Assembly (NCBI GenBank): GCA_965368185.1
Contig: CBDULZ010000054.1
Location: forward strand, 1-32,442
Direction: 5' to 3'
Source: Kriegella sp965368185
GTDB lineage: Bacteria > Bacteroidota > Bacteroidia > Flavobacteriales > Flavobacteriaceae
DNA: 32,442 nt
The position numbers and the translations under genes are program-made. This document shows, one piece after another, positions 16,102 to 23,312 of this stretch. The notes below the pieces were generated by a model that was not told where the DNA came from, did no database searches, and was given only the letters and a program-made list of their open reading frames with translations. The number at the start of each line of letters is the position of its first letter. Position 1 is the stretch's first letter.

Positions 16102-17622
16102 TTAAAATTTAAAGTTCAGACCGCTATAGATGCCCAAAGAAAAGGGCTGAAAATCGCCTGCCGTATTCGAAAAGGTATTCAGTTGATATTTGAAAACAGG
16201 TTCTACGTTCAATTTTATTTTGGGAGTTACCTTGTAATTTATTCCAAAACCGACATTGGTGCTGAAATTGACACTATTCAGGTTGTTGGCTTCTCCCACT
16301 TCGGTAGTCAATTCACCCGATGTCAAGGCTACGGAATTATCAATTAAAAACAACGAACTTACACCACCTACTAGATCAATGCCGAACCTATTGTTGATTA
16401 AGGCATAATTTAACTCCATTGGAATTTCCAAATAACCAAATTGTTGGGCCATCACACCGTCGCGGGCAATTTCCACAAAAGCATCTTTTTGAACCAGGCC
16501 ATTGCTTGATTTGCTACTTTCCACTACCAGATTTTCGGAGGTTTGGGTGTAGTTGATATTTGTAATCTCTCCATTCGTAGAACTTGCCAAGGAGGATGAA
16601 AACTCGACATCATTGGTATCATAACCATAATCCACTTTGTTTACACCTGAACGAAGACTTAATCTTTTACTGATTTGATACGAAACAGAGAGCCCGTAAC
16701 TCATATTGATATCCCCCGATTTTGAATTGGGTACAAAACTGGAATGTATTGGTGAACCGTTACCAAAGGAATTAAAGTAAACCGGGGCTACGTTCGCACC
16801 AACCGCCCACTTACCTTCTTTATTTTCTGCAACTTCTTCCTTTTCCAGGGCTTCGATTTCATCAAAGATTGATTTCTTTCTTAGCTTTTCTTTCTCAATT
16901 TCAGAATTTTCTTTTTCGGTTTGAGCTACGGCTTCGTGATTCGAATCGGCTTTATTTGGGTCAATGGTTTCCGATTTTGACCCGGTAGTATCTCTTCCGA
17001 CAAGATGATTTTCAGAAGTATTCTCTTTATCCTTTGTATTAGTAGCCCTTAAGACTTCTTTTTCGTTGTTGGCAAAGCCATTTTTAACAAGCCCTTCCCT
17101 TTCCTTAATGTTCTGGTCGTCATCTTTGTTTTGGGCAATCCTGGTGTTTTGATTTTCCAAGTTCTGTGACTTGGTTTTAAGTTGCTCTTTGGTCGTCTTA
17201 GAAGTAACTACAGTGTTTTTGTCGATTTCTTCATTTTTTAACAAGGGGCGGTCGTTAAAGGAGCTTACATTAGGTTCTCGCTTTTCTCTTGAAACATCAA
17301 CAACGGCATTTTCAGTCGAATCCGTGTTTTTCAAAACATTCGAATGTTGTTGGGAAGCGTTTTTTTCTTCGGACTTTTTAACGTCGGTTATGACTGTCGG
17401 GTTTTGTCTATCCACGGAACCTTCGAAAGGGTTTATTGCGAATATCAAAAAAGCCAATACGGCTGCGGCACCACCAAGTTTCCACCAAAATGGGACGATT
17501 CTTCGCGATTTTTTCTTTTTGTCCAATGAAGCCGTTATCTGTTGCCAGACTTTTTCATCAGGAACTTTCGAAAAGTCCTTGAACTTCTCTTGGTACAGTT
17601 TGTCTAAGTTCTTTTTGCCCAT
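16102..17622 (-). CDS. Two-membrane protein: cytoplasmic head, inner-membrane helix, linker, OM beta-barrel
   Basis: 506 residues from the ATG at 17622. Residues 1-40 (LDKLYQEKFKDFSKVPDEKV, then LDKKKKSRR) are soluble and charged. A membrane helix follows at about 47-63 (GGAAAVLAFLIFAI), with the Lys/Arg cluster before it placing the N-terminus in the cytoplasm. Residues about 67-269 are a low-complexity Lys/Glu/Asn/Thr-rich linker. Residues about 270-506 have alternating strands and end SGLNFKF with a terminal Phe, typical of an outer-membrane beta-barrel (OMP_b-brl type). A GTG at 17664 overlapping the sigma-factor stop is an alternative start adding 14 residues. It lies directly after the ECF sigma gene, so the head may act on that sigma factor. 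The family is known in Flavobacteriia; function is inference. Confidence 0.8.
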   Translation of the reverse strand: MGKKNLDKLYQEKFKDFSKVPDEKVWQQITASLDKKKKSRRIVPFWWKLGGAAAVLAFLIFAINPFEGSVDRQNPTVITDVKKSEEKNASQQHSNVLKNTDSTENAVVDVSREKREPNVSSFNDRPLLKNEEIDKNTVVTSKTTKEQLKTKSQNLENQNTRIAQNKDDDQNIKEREGLVKNGFANNEKEVLRATNTKDKENTSENHLVGRDTTGSKSETIDPNKADSNHEAVAQTEKENSEIEKEKLRKKSIFDEIEALEKEEVAENKEGKWAVGANVAPVYFNSFGNGSPIHSSFVPNSKSGDINMSYGLSVSYQISKRLSLRSGVNKVDYGYDTNDVEFSSSLASSTNGEITNINYTQTSENLVVESSKSSNGLVQKDAFVEIARDGVMAQQFGYLEIPMELNYALINNRFGIDLVGGVSSLFLIDNSVALTSGELTTEVGEANNLNSVNFSTNVGFGINYKVTPKIKLNVEPVFKYQLNTFSNTAGDFQPFSLGIYSGLNFKF

Positions 17623-17660
17623 CTTACATGACTTTGTGTTTTCATCAGTGCCCTTTCGGG

Positions 17661-18227
17661 TCACATCATACTTCCAAATGCAATAATCAGCACGCCGATT
17701 ATCGATCTGGTGGTTTCGGTTTCGATTTTTTCTTTTAAAATACTTCTTGCACGCGCAAGATTTGATTTTGATGTTCCGGGCGATGTGCCCAAGATTTTGC
17801 CTATTTCCTTATGCGAGTATCCGTCGAGCACGTAGAGGTTAAAGGTTGTTCTATACTTATTCGGAAGGTCTTGAATATGACCTAAAAGTGTTTCTAAACT
17901 CACATCGGCATAGCCCGATTCTACAAATGTTTCTTCCTCTGTATTCTCAGAAACGACACTCAAGTACTCCTCTTTGCGATATTTCTGCAATACCGTGTTT
18001 ATTGTAATACGTTTCATCCACCCCTCGAAAGACCCTTTTGACTTATATTGTTCAATTTTTTCAAAAATGGTAATAAAACTATCGTGAAGGTTGTCTTCAG
18101 CCTCCGTTTTATTGCGTGAATACTTGAGACAGATACCGAACAGTATATCGCCATATTTTCGATACAATTGTTCTTGTGCCTTTCTATCGCCTTTTCTGCA
18201 ATTCTCTATTAGCTCGTCCAGACTCAA
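17661..18227 (-). CDS. ECF-type sigma-70 family RNA polymerase sigma factor
   Basis: 188 residues. Region 2 spans about 10-80 (AQEQLYRKYGDILFGICLKY, then DNLHDSFITIFEKI and the FEGWMKRITIN segment), and region 4 spans about 115-168 (LPNKYRTTFNLYVLDGYSHKE, broken here as LPNKYR and GYSHKEIGKILG, then SKSNLARARSIL as recognition helix). Regions 1 and 3 are absent, as in ECF factors. The start is a TTG at 18227; a stop lies five codons upstream and no ATG or GTG is available. The C-terminus has an extra hydrophobic stretch (SIIGVLIIAFGSMM). It follows the lipoprotein gene by 26 bases and its TGA overlaps a possible GTG of the barrel protein. A likely self-recognised promoter lies ahead of the operon. 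Confidence 0.92.
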   Translation of the reverse strand: MSLDELIENCRKGDRKAQEQLYRKYGDILFGICLKYSRNKTEAEDNLHDSFITIFEKIEQYKSKGSFEGWMKRITINTVLQKYRKEEYLSVVSENTEEETFVESGYADVSLETLLGHIQDLPNKYRTTFNLYVLDGYSHKEIGKILGTSPGTSKSNLARARSILKEKIETETTRSIIGVLIIAFGSMM

Positions 18228-18253
18228 ACTGTGGGTTAGCTATTAACGTTGAT

Positions 18254-18670
18254 TTAATTTACCGGTATTTCTACTTCGATGTATTGGGGTTCCCCGTTTT
18301 CGTCTTCCCCTGAATAAAATCGAAAAAGATAAGTGTCGGTATATAATACTTCAAATTTAAAAGAATCTTCTACCTCTTGATTCAGTGCTGTACAATCTTT
18401 ATTGTCCAATACGGCGCCTATAGCGACTATGTTACGCGTGGTCAAATCTCCTCTTGTCACATCGAAGCCCTCGATTAAAGTACAATCATCTGGCCGTAAA
18501 AGCTTTACTTTGATATTATATACTTCATGCAAGTCAAATGATTCGGGAAGTTCTACATCGGTAATCTGCAACGGTTCATAATGAAAATTCACTCCGTCAT
18601 CATCTAAACTACATGCGCCTAAGCTGAGAAAAAGCACAATGGCACATAAACTCAAATTTAACCTTTTCAT
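18254..18670 (-). CDS. Small lipoprotein heading the sigma-factor operon
   Basis: 138 residues. The signal ends LGAC (Cys20) followed by SLDDDG, so the mature protein should be lipidated and perhaps surface exposed. The rest is beta-rich and acidic, with two Cys in the mature part (DDCTLIEGF and NKDCTALNQ) that could form a disulfide. I recognise no named domain. It is the first gene of the unit lipoprotein-sigma-barrel protein, 21 bases after the -10-like GCATCT. It is therefore the first product expected if the sigma factor activates its own operon; a ligand-sensing or negative-feedback role is speculation. Confidence 0.8.
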   Translation of the reverse strand: MKRLNLSLCAIVLFLSLGACSLDDDGVNFHYEPLQITDVELPESFDLHEVYNIKVKLLRPDDCTLIEGFDVTRGDLTTRNIVAIGAVLDNKDCTALNQEVEDSFKFEVLYTDTYLFRFYSGEDENGEPQYIEVEIPVN

Positions 18671-18691
18671 ATTACAATTAGTTTATTTCTA

Positions 18692-18719
18692 AGATGCAAT
18701 TACTATGAAAAGGTTGCGT
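18692..18719 (-). promoter_or_regulatory. Candidate ECF sigma promoter A (lipoprotein-sigma-barrel operon)
   Basis: Minus-strand ACGCAACCTTTT (18719 to 18708), ten bases, then GCATCT (18697 to 18692). Measured as CAACC to GCATCT the spacer is 14 bases. An AAC-containing -35 and a short C/T-containing -10 are usual for ECF promoters. The predicted transcription start is about 15 bases before the lipoprotein ATG. The same 18 bases with the same spacing recur at 20064-20091. Confidence 0.65.
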
Positions 18720-18734
18720 TATTAAGCTTGTGCT

Positions 18735-18764
18735 AATAAAAAAGCCTCAGTGTTTCTGAGGCTT
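18735..18764 (-). terminator. Intrinsic terminator of recA
   Basis: On the minus strand AAGCCTCAG (18764-18756) pairs with CTGAGGCTT (18750-18742) around a 5-base loop, followed by a run of T (plus-strand A's 18735-18743). It lies about 75 bases after the recA stop and before the next promoter, so it separates recA from the sigma-factor operon. Confidence 0.85.
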
Positions 18765-18837
18765 AAATTTAATGATGGAATGACCAAAATCGGCACACTT
18801 AATAATACGATGTCGAATTTGTTATTGCCGATACAAT

Positions 18838-19842
18838 TTATTTGATTGCCGAAATGGCTTCCCGGATTTTTCCATCTAATTCTTCGAAAAGTTCAGGGTT
18901 GTCGTTTAGCAGTGCTTTTACGGCATCTCGACCCTGCCCTAGTTTTGTATCTCCATAACTGAACCATGAGCCACTTTTCTTGATAATTTCATATTGTACG
19001 CCTAAATCAATAATTTCACCGACCTTCGAAATTCCTTCACCATACATGATGTCGAACTCTGTCGTTCTGAAAGGGGGAGCTACTTTGTTCTTAACTACTT
19101 TGACACGGGTCTTGTTCCCTTGAACACCACCATCGGTATCTTTGATTTGTGTAGATCTTCTGATATCTAGACGAACGGAAGCATAGAATTTAAGTGCGTT
19201 ACCGCCCGTGGTCGTTTCGGGGTTACCGAACATTACCCCAATCTTCTCACGCAATTGGTTGATGAAAATAACCGTGCAATTGGTTTTGCTGATCGAACCG
19301 GTCAATTTTCGCAAGGCTTGAGACATTAATCGCGCATGAAGTCCCATTTTAGAATCTCCCATTTCACCTTCGATCTCACTCTTTGGTGTTAAGGCCGCAA
19401 CCGAATCGATAACTACGATGTCTATAGCACCTGAACGAATCAGGTTGTCGGCTATCTCTAATGCCTGTTCACCATTGTCAGGTTGTGAAATAATCAAATT
19501 ATCGATATCGACGCCTAATTTTTGAGCATAAAAACGATCAAATGCATGTTCCGCATCAATAAATGCGGCTATACCACCGTTTTTTTGTGCCTCGGCCATG
19601 GCATGAAGTGTTAACGTGGTCTTACCTGACGATTCCGGACCATATATTTCGATTACCCTACCACGAGGATATCCGCCCACACCGAGGGCGATGTCAAGAC
19701 CTAAAGAACCCGAAGGAATTACCTCTACATCTTGCACGATACTATCTCCCATTTTCATTACTGCACCTTTGCCATAGGTCTTATCCAGTTTGTCAAGGGT
19801 TAATTTTAAGGCCTTTAATTTTGCGTCTTTTTCGGAACTCAT
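18838..19842 (-). CDS. recA: Recombinase RecA
   Basis: 334 residues, standard length. Walker A GPESSGKT (68-75), the IDAEHAFD catalytic-glutamate segment, Walker B IVVIDSVAALTPKSE, loop L1 through EIEGEMGDS and MGLHARLMSQALRKL, loop L2 near FINQLREKIGVMFGNPETTTGG, and the KNKVAPPFR stretch are all intact. RecA forms filaments on single-stranded DNA for homologous recombination and the SOS response. The start ATG gives MSSEKDAKLK, as in relatives. No convincing promoter was found in the ~200 bases upstream, and I saw no LexA-type palindrome. Its own terminator follows. Confidence 0.98.
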   Translation of the reverse strand: MSSEKDAKLKALKLTLDKLDKTYGKGAVMKMGDSIVQDVEVIPSGSLGLDIALGVGGYPRGRVIEIYGPESSGKTTLTLHAMAEAQKNGGIAAFIDAEHAFDRFYAQKLGVDIDNLIISQPDNGEQALEIADNLIRSGAIDIVVIDSVAALTPKSEIEGEMGDSKMGLHARLMSQALRKLTGSISKTNCTVIFINQLREKIGVMFGNPETTTGGNALKFYASVRLDIRRSTQIKDTDGGVQGNKTRVKVVKNKVAPPFRTTEFDIMYGEGISKVGEIIDLGVQYEIIKKSGSWFSYGDTKLGQGRDAVKALLNDNPELFEELDGKIREAISAIK

Positions 19843-19856
19843 TTTTTGAATTTTAG

Positions 19857-20063
19857 GGAAGCTAAATTACTATTTCTTTTGGCATAAAACCATTTATAAT
19901 CTGTATTTTCTAAAATATTCGGGCGATTTTGAGAGCCATCGATTAAAACAAAGATAGAAGGCCAGGTTGGGATATAAAAGAAATCAAAATTTCGGTATTT
20001 GAATACTATGCTTCAACCTTTTTTGAAAGATTAGAATGGTATTTAAAAAATAATTTTTTTCAG
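19857..20063. other. AT-rich spacer upstream of recA
   Basis: About 200 bases between recA and promoter B, with no coding frame of protein-like composition. It contains one CAACCTTTTTT (20014-20024) resembling the -35 of promoters A and B but without GCATCT at the right distance. The recA promoter must lie here, but I could not find a consensus match. Confidence 0.35.
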
Positions 20064-20091
20064 ACGCAACCTTTTTACAAGTGAAGCATCT
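20064..20091 (+). promoter_or_regulatory. Candidate ECF sigma promoter B (intergenic RNA)
   Basis: ACGCAACCTTTT (20064-20075), ten bases, GCATCT (20086-20091). The 12-mer, the 6-mer and the spacing are identical to promoter A while the spacer sequence differs, which argues for a shared protein-binding signal rather than a copied segment. It points away from recA into a region without a normal gene that ends in a strong terminator. Confidence 0.6.
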
Positions 20092-20097
20092 ATTGAA

Positions 20098-20252
20098 AAA
20101 CAGTATATACTAACTCAATATATACCATCGCTTTAAAAATGCGATGGGTTTTATGGCCATTTCCTTTTTTGCATCTTTGAAGAATGCTATGAAAAAGAAA
20201 AAAATGGATTGGCCAATTAAGAGTCTCGATCATATCGGGACTCTTTTTTTTA
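20098..20252 (+). ncRNA. Candidate structured small RNA
   Basis: Start is set about 7 bases after GCATCT of promoter B and the end at the T run of the terminator, giving roughly 155 nt. Paired elements in order: GTATATA (20103-20109) with TATATAC (20119-20125); CATCGC (20126-20131) with GCGATG (20141-20146); a long imperfect stem starting TGGCCATTTCC (20154-20164) and closing at the TGGATTGGCCA end (20205-20215), with T and A runs pairing inside; an inner GCAT...ATGC hairpin; then the terminator stem. Such dense structure with its own promoter and terminator suggests a regulatory RNA. Alternatively it is a leader with a 22-codon frame, ATG at 20189 (MKKKKMDWPIKSLDH...), ending in the terminator. 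No Rfam family assigned. Confidence 0.5.
20220..20252 (+). terminator. Strong intrinsic terminator of the intergenic RNA
   Basis: AGAGTC-T-CGAT (20220-20230) pairs with ATCG-G-GACTCT (20234-20244) through 11 positions including one T-G wobble, with a CAT loop, and is followed by eight or more T. There is no conventional gene directly upstream on this strand, so the terminator implies a short independent transcript. Confidence 0.88.
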
Positions 20253-20345
20253 TCTAGGCTGAGGTTCTCACCAAAGCCATATAGTTGAGAAAAACACTTT
20301 TGATCCGAGAGGCATCATTCTTAAAATGCTTTTGCGAACATTTGC

Positions 20346-20353
20346 TATCTTTG
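20346..20353 (+). promoter_or_regulatory. -7 element of the trhO promoter
   Basis: TATCTTTG matches TAnnTTTG and lies 42 bases before the trhO ATG. No TTTG is found at the expected 19-base distance, so only the -7 half is supported. Confidence 0.42.
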
Positions 20354-20394
20354 CATTTTAGCAGTCATTCTTTAACTTAAACGATTCGTATAGC

Positions 20395-21426
20395 ATGCAA
20401 CTGTACAATACATTAAGTGCGAAGGAAAGGGAGAAGCTTATTGAAGAAGCGGGCCATGAACGCCTAACCATTTCTTTCTACCAATATGCACACATCGGCA
20501 ATCCCGTTATTTTCAGAAACCATTTGTTTATCCATTGGAACGAACTTGATGTTCTAGGACGAATTTATGTGGCCTATGAGGGGATTAATGCACAACTTTC
20601 TGTGCCTGCCGTAAATTTTGAAAGGTTTAAAAAGCATCTTGACAGCATTTCCTTCTTAGAAAATGTACGTCTCAATATAGCCATTGAGCAAAATAATAAG
20701 TCGTTTTTAAAGCTTAAAGTGAAAGTACGTAGAAAAATAGTTGCTGACGGCCTCAATGATAGCACGTTCGATGTTACCGACAAAGGAATTCATGTTGGAG
20801 CCGAGCAATTTAATGAACTTATTGAGGATCCCGACACGATTTTGGTCGATATGCGCAACCATTATGAAAGTGAAATTGGGCATTTTAAAAATGCTATTAC
20901 ACCCGATGTAGATACTTTTCGTGATTCGTTAGATCTTATAGAGAACGATTTGGCGGATCACAAAGAAGATAAAAAACTTGTCATGTACTGTACGGGTGGC
21001 ATTCGCTGTGAAAAGGCCAGTGCGTATTATAAACATAAAGGGTTTAAACAAGTGTACCAATTAGAAGGTGGGATTATAGATTATGCCAGACAGGTAGAAA
21101 ATAAAAAACTTGAGAACAAATTCATGGGCAAGAACTTTGTTTTCGATCATCGGCGAGGCGAACGTATTTCAGATGACGTAATTGCCCACTGCCATCAATG
21201 TGGAAATGCATGTGATACCCATGTGAATTGTGCTAATGAAGCTTGCCACCTTTTATTTATTCAATGTGAAGCTTGTGCCGAAAAAATGGACAATTGCTGT
21301 TCAGTAGATTGCAAGGAAATACATGGGTTGCCCTATGAAGAGCAAAAGCGACTTAGAAGGGGAAAAGAGTTAAGTAATAAAATCTTTAAAAAGGGCCGAT
21401 CTGAGGTTTTGAAGTTCAAGAAATGA
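20395..21426 (+). CDS. trhO: tRNA uridine(34) hydroxylase (rhodanese family)
   Basis: 343 residues. An N-terminal acylphosphatase/ferredoxin-like domain (about 20-115, including GRIYVAYEGINAQLSV) is followed by a rhodanese domain (about 140-240) with the active-site loop CTGGIRCEKA (Cys199, second Cys205). The C-terminal Cys-rich segment (CHQCGNACD, CANEAC, CEACAEKMDNCC) probably binds zinc. This is the TrhO/YceA layout: the enzyme makes 5-hydroxyuridine at the wobble position of several tRNAs using oxygen. The start ATG at 20395 gives MQLYNTLS, with a -7 promoter box upstream. Monocistronic by spacing. Confidence 0.92.
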   Translation: MQLYNTLSAKEREKLIEEAGHERLTISFYQYAHIGNPVIFRNHLFIHWNELDVLGRIYVAYEGINAQLSVPAVNFERFKKHLDSISFLENVRLNIAIEQNNKSFLKLKVKVRRKIVADGLNDSTFDVTDKGIHVGAEQFNELIEDPDTILVDMRNHYESEIGHFKNAITPDVDTFRDSLDLIENDLADHKEDKKLVMYCTGGIRCEKASAYYKHKGFKQVYQLEGGIIDYARQVENKKLENKFMGKNFVFDHRRGERISDDVIAHCHQCGNACDTHVNCANEACHLLFIQCEACAEKMDNCCSVDCKEIHGLPYEEQKRLRRGKELSNKIFKKGRSEVLKFKK

Positions 21427-21664
21427 AATAAAAGTACATCGGAAGCATGTTAGACACCAGATACATCGGCCTGTATTCTATGAACTTTTGTTGGTTTTTA
21501 TCTTCCTGAACCAAAAAGGTAAGAGGTGTACAGAAACGGCAAACCGCCCAGCTCTAATAAAACAACTTTCTTTCCTATTCAAAAAACACTACCTTTACTT
21601 TTAAGAATAATATGAACCTTTTTTGGCAATAACCTTAGGGTTTTGTTAAATCAAGATATAAAAT

Positions 21665-22834
21665 ATGGGTTGTAGCAGTTGTTCAACCGACAAGGGTGGA
21701 CAACCGCGCGGGTGCAAAAATAATGGAACTTGCGGTACCGACGGTTGTAATAAATTAACGGTTTTTGATTGGCTTTCAAATATGTCGCCCCCTAGCGGGG
21801 AAAGGCAGTTCGACTGTGTCGAGGTGCGCTTTAAAAATAGTAGAAAAGAATTCTTCCGAAATAGCGAAAATCTCTCCCTTTCCATTGGTGACGTCGTTGC
21901 CACTCAGGCCCAATCGGGCCATGATATTGGTATGGTGACTTTGACAGGTGAGTTGGTCAAAGTGCAGATGAAAAGGAAAAAGGTCGATTTCAAGGATGAT
22001 GCACTTCCGAAAGTGTACCGAAAAGCATCCCAAAGCGATATCGATAAATGGCAAAAATGTAGAAATCGCGAAGAAGAAATTAAAAAGCGAGCACGAGAAA
22101 TAGCCATTATCCTCAAACTGAAAATGAAGATTTCAGATGTTGAATTTCAAGGGGATGGTTCAAAGGCTACCTTCTATTATACGGCCGAAGAACGTGTAGA
22201 TTTTCGTCAATTGATCAAAGACATGGCCAAGGCCTTCGGTATACGCATCGAGATGCGCCAAATAGGTTACCGACAAGAGGCCCAGCGTTTGGGAGGTGTG
22301 GGGTCTTGTGGTCGTGAACTTTGTTGCTCTACCTGGTTGACAGACTTCAGGTCGGTCAGCACTTCTGCAGCTCGATATCAGCAGCTTTCCCTTAATCCTC
22401 AAAAACTGGCCGGACAATGTGGTAAGCTTAAGTGCTGTTTGAATTATGAGCTTGATATGTATCTCGAGGCTTTAAAAGATTTTCCTTCTTCCGATACTAG
22501 ACTTCATACTGAAAAAGGAATGGCATTTTGTCAAAAAACCGATATTTTCAAAGCTACTTTATGGTTTTCCTATAAAGAAGACCCTGCGAATTGGCATGCC
22601 CTTTCGAAAGATCAGGTAAAGGAAATTTTAGAAAAGAACAACAAGAAAGAAAAGGTTGCTAGCCTTGAGGAATATGTAATTGAGAATACGGCCGAAGACA
22701 AAGTGGTTTTTGAAAATGTGGTCGGGCAAGATAGCCTTACACGGTTTGATAGGCCAAAGGGTAGAAATAATAGGAATAGGAACAAGAACAAGAAGAGAAG
22801 AAACAATAGAAAAAGACGTCCGAAAAATGCCTAA
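21665..22834 (+). CDS. ricT: PSP1-domain protein RicT
   Basis: 389 residues. A Cys-rich N-terminus (MGCSSCSTDKGG, then GCKNNGTCGTDGC) comes before the PSP1 domain (about 50-270), which contains SCGRELCCSTWL and CGKLKCCLNYEL, the paired Cys motifs of RicT/YaaT. In Bacillus, RicT with RicA and RicF carries iron-sulfur clusters and affects RNA processing and sporulation; in Bacteroidota its function is not established. The C-terminus (about 360-389) is a basic Asn/Arg/Lys tail that could bind nucleic acid. Its last codons overlap gldH by 8 bases. The extra N-terminal Cys cluster is longer than in Bacillus RicT. Confidence 0.88.
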   Translation: MGCSSCSTDKGGQPRGCKNNGTCGTDGCNKLTVFDWLSNMSPPSGERQFDCVEVRFKNSRKEFFRNSENLSLSIGDVVATQAQSGHDIGMVTLTGELVKVQMKRKKVDFKDDALPKVYRKASQSDIDKWQKCRNREEEIKKRAREIAIILKLKMKISDVEFQGDGSKATFYYTAEERVDFRQLIKDMAKAFGIRIEMRQIGYRQEAQRLGGVGSCGRELCCSTWLTDFRSVSTSAARYQQLSLNPQKLAGQCGKLKCCLNYELDMYLEALKDFPSSDTRLHTEKGMAFCQKTDIFKATLWFSYKEDPANWHALSKDQVKEILEKNNKKEKVASLEEYVIENTAEDKVVFENVVGQDSLTRFDRPKGRNNRNRNKNKKRRNNRKRRPKNA

Positions 22835-23312
22835 AAGTTTTTTTGTATTAGCCGCCTTGGTGTTTTGTGTTTCTTGTAATGATTCCTTGCTGGTTTCGGA
22901 ATACAAAGCCACCGATAAAGGGCAGTGGAACAAAGACCACACCATTGAATTTACGTTTTCCGAGGTCGATACTATTCGGCGTCATGATATGTTCATAAAT
23001 ATCCGCAATGACGAAACTTTTCCCTATAGCAACCTTTTTTTAATAGCTGAACTCAATTTTCCTAGTGGAGAAACCGTTAAGGATACATTGGAGTATGAAA
23101 TGGCGTTGCCTGACGGTACATGGTTGGGCACAGGTTACGGAAGCATTAAAGAAAACAAACTTTGGTATAAAGAGAACATCGTTTTTCCGACTTCTGGCGT
23201 ATATACTTTGAGTGTTTCACATGCAATGCGAAAAAATGGAAGTGTTGATGGCATAGCCAATTTGCCGGGCATAACCGATGTAGGTTTTGAAATTGTAAAA
23301 AGTAATGAGTAA
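22827..23312 (+). CDS. gldH: Gliding motility lipoprotein GldH
   Basis: 161 residues from the ATG at 22827 overlapping the ricT stop; the longer open frame upstream is out of frame inside ricT. Signal and lipidation site are FFVLAALVFCVSC (Cys17). The body has the GldH features VSEYKATDKGQWNKDHTIEF and DGTWLGTGYGSIKENKLWYK. GldH was found as a gene needed for gliding in Flavobacterium johnsoniae and is grouped with the gliding/type IX secretion lipoproteins; its exact molecular job is not known. Embedded between ricT and a penicillin-binding protein with overlaps on both sides. The window also carries a type IX secretion substrate at the right edge. Confidence 0.92.
   Translation: MPKSFFVLAALVFCVSCNDSLLVSEYKATDKGQWNKDHTIEFTFSEVDTIRRHDMFINIRNDETFPYSNLFLIAELNFPSGETVKDTLEYEMALPDGTWLGTGYGSIKENKLWYKENIVFPTSGVYTLSVSHAMRKNGSVDGIANLPGITDVGFEIVKSNE

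Noticed and set aside
20014..20039. Third CAACCTTTTTT upstream of promoter B
   Set aside because: There is no GCATCT at the 14-base distance and no terminator or gene of its own, so it is not counted as a promoter.
20125..20150. CCATCGC/GCGATGG hairpin read as a separate terminator
   Set aside because: The T run after it is short (GTTTTAT) and the hairpin fits better as an internal element of the structured RNA that ends at 20252.
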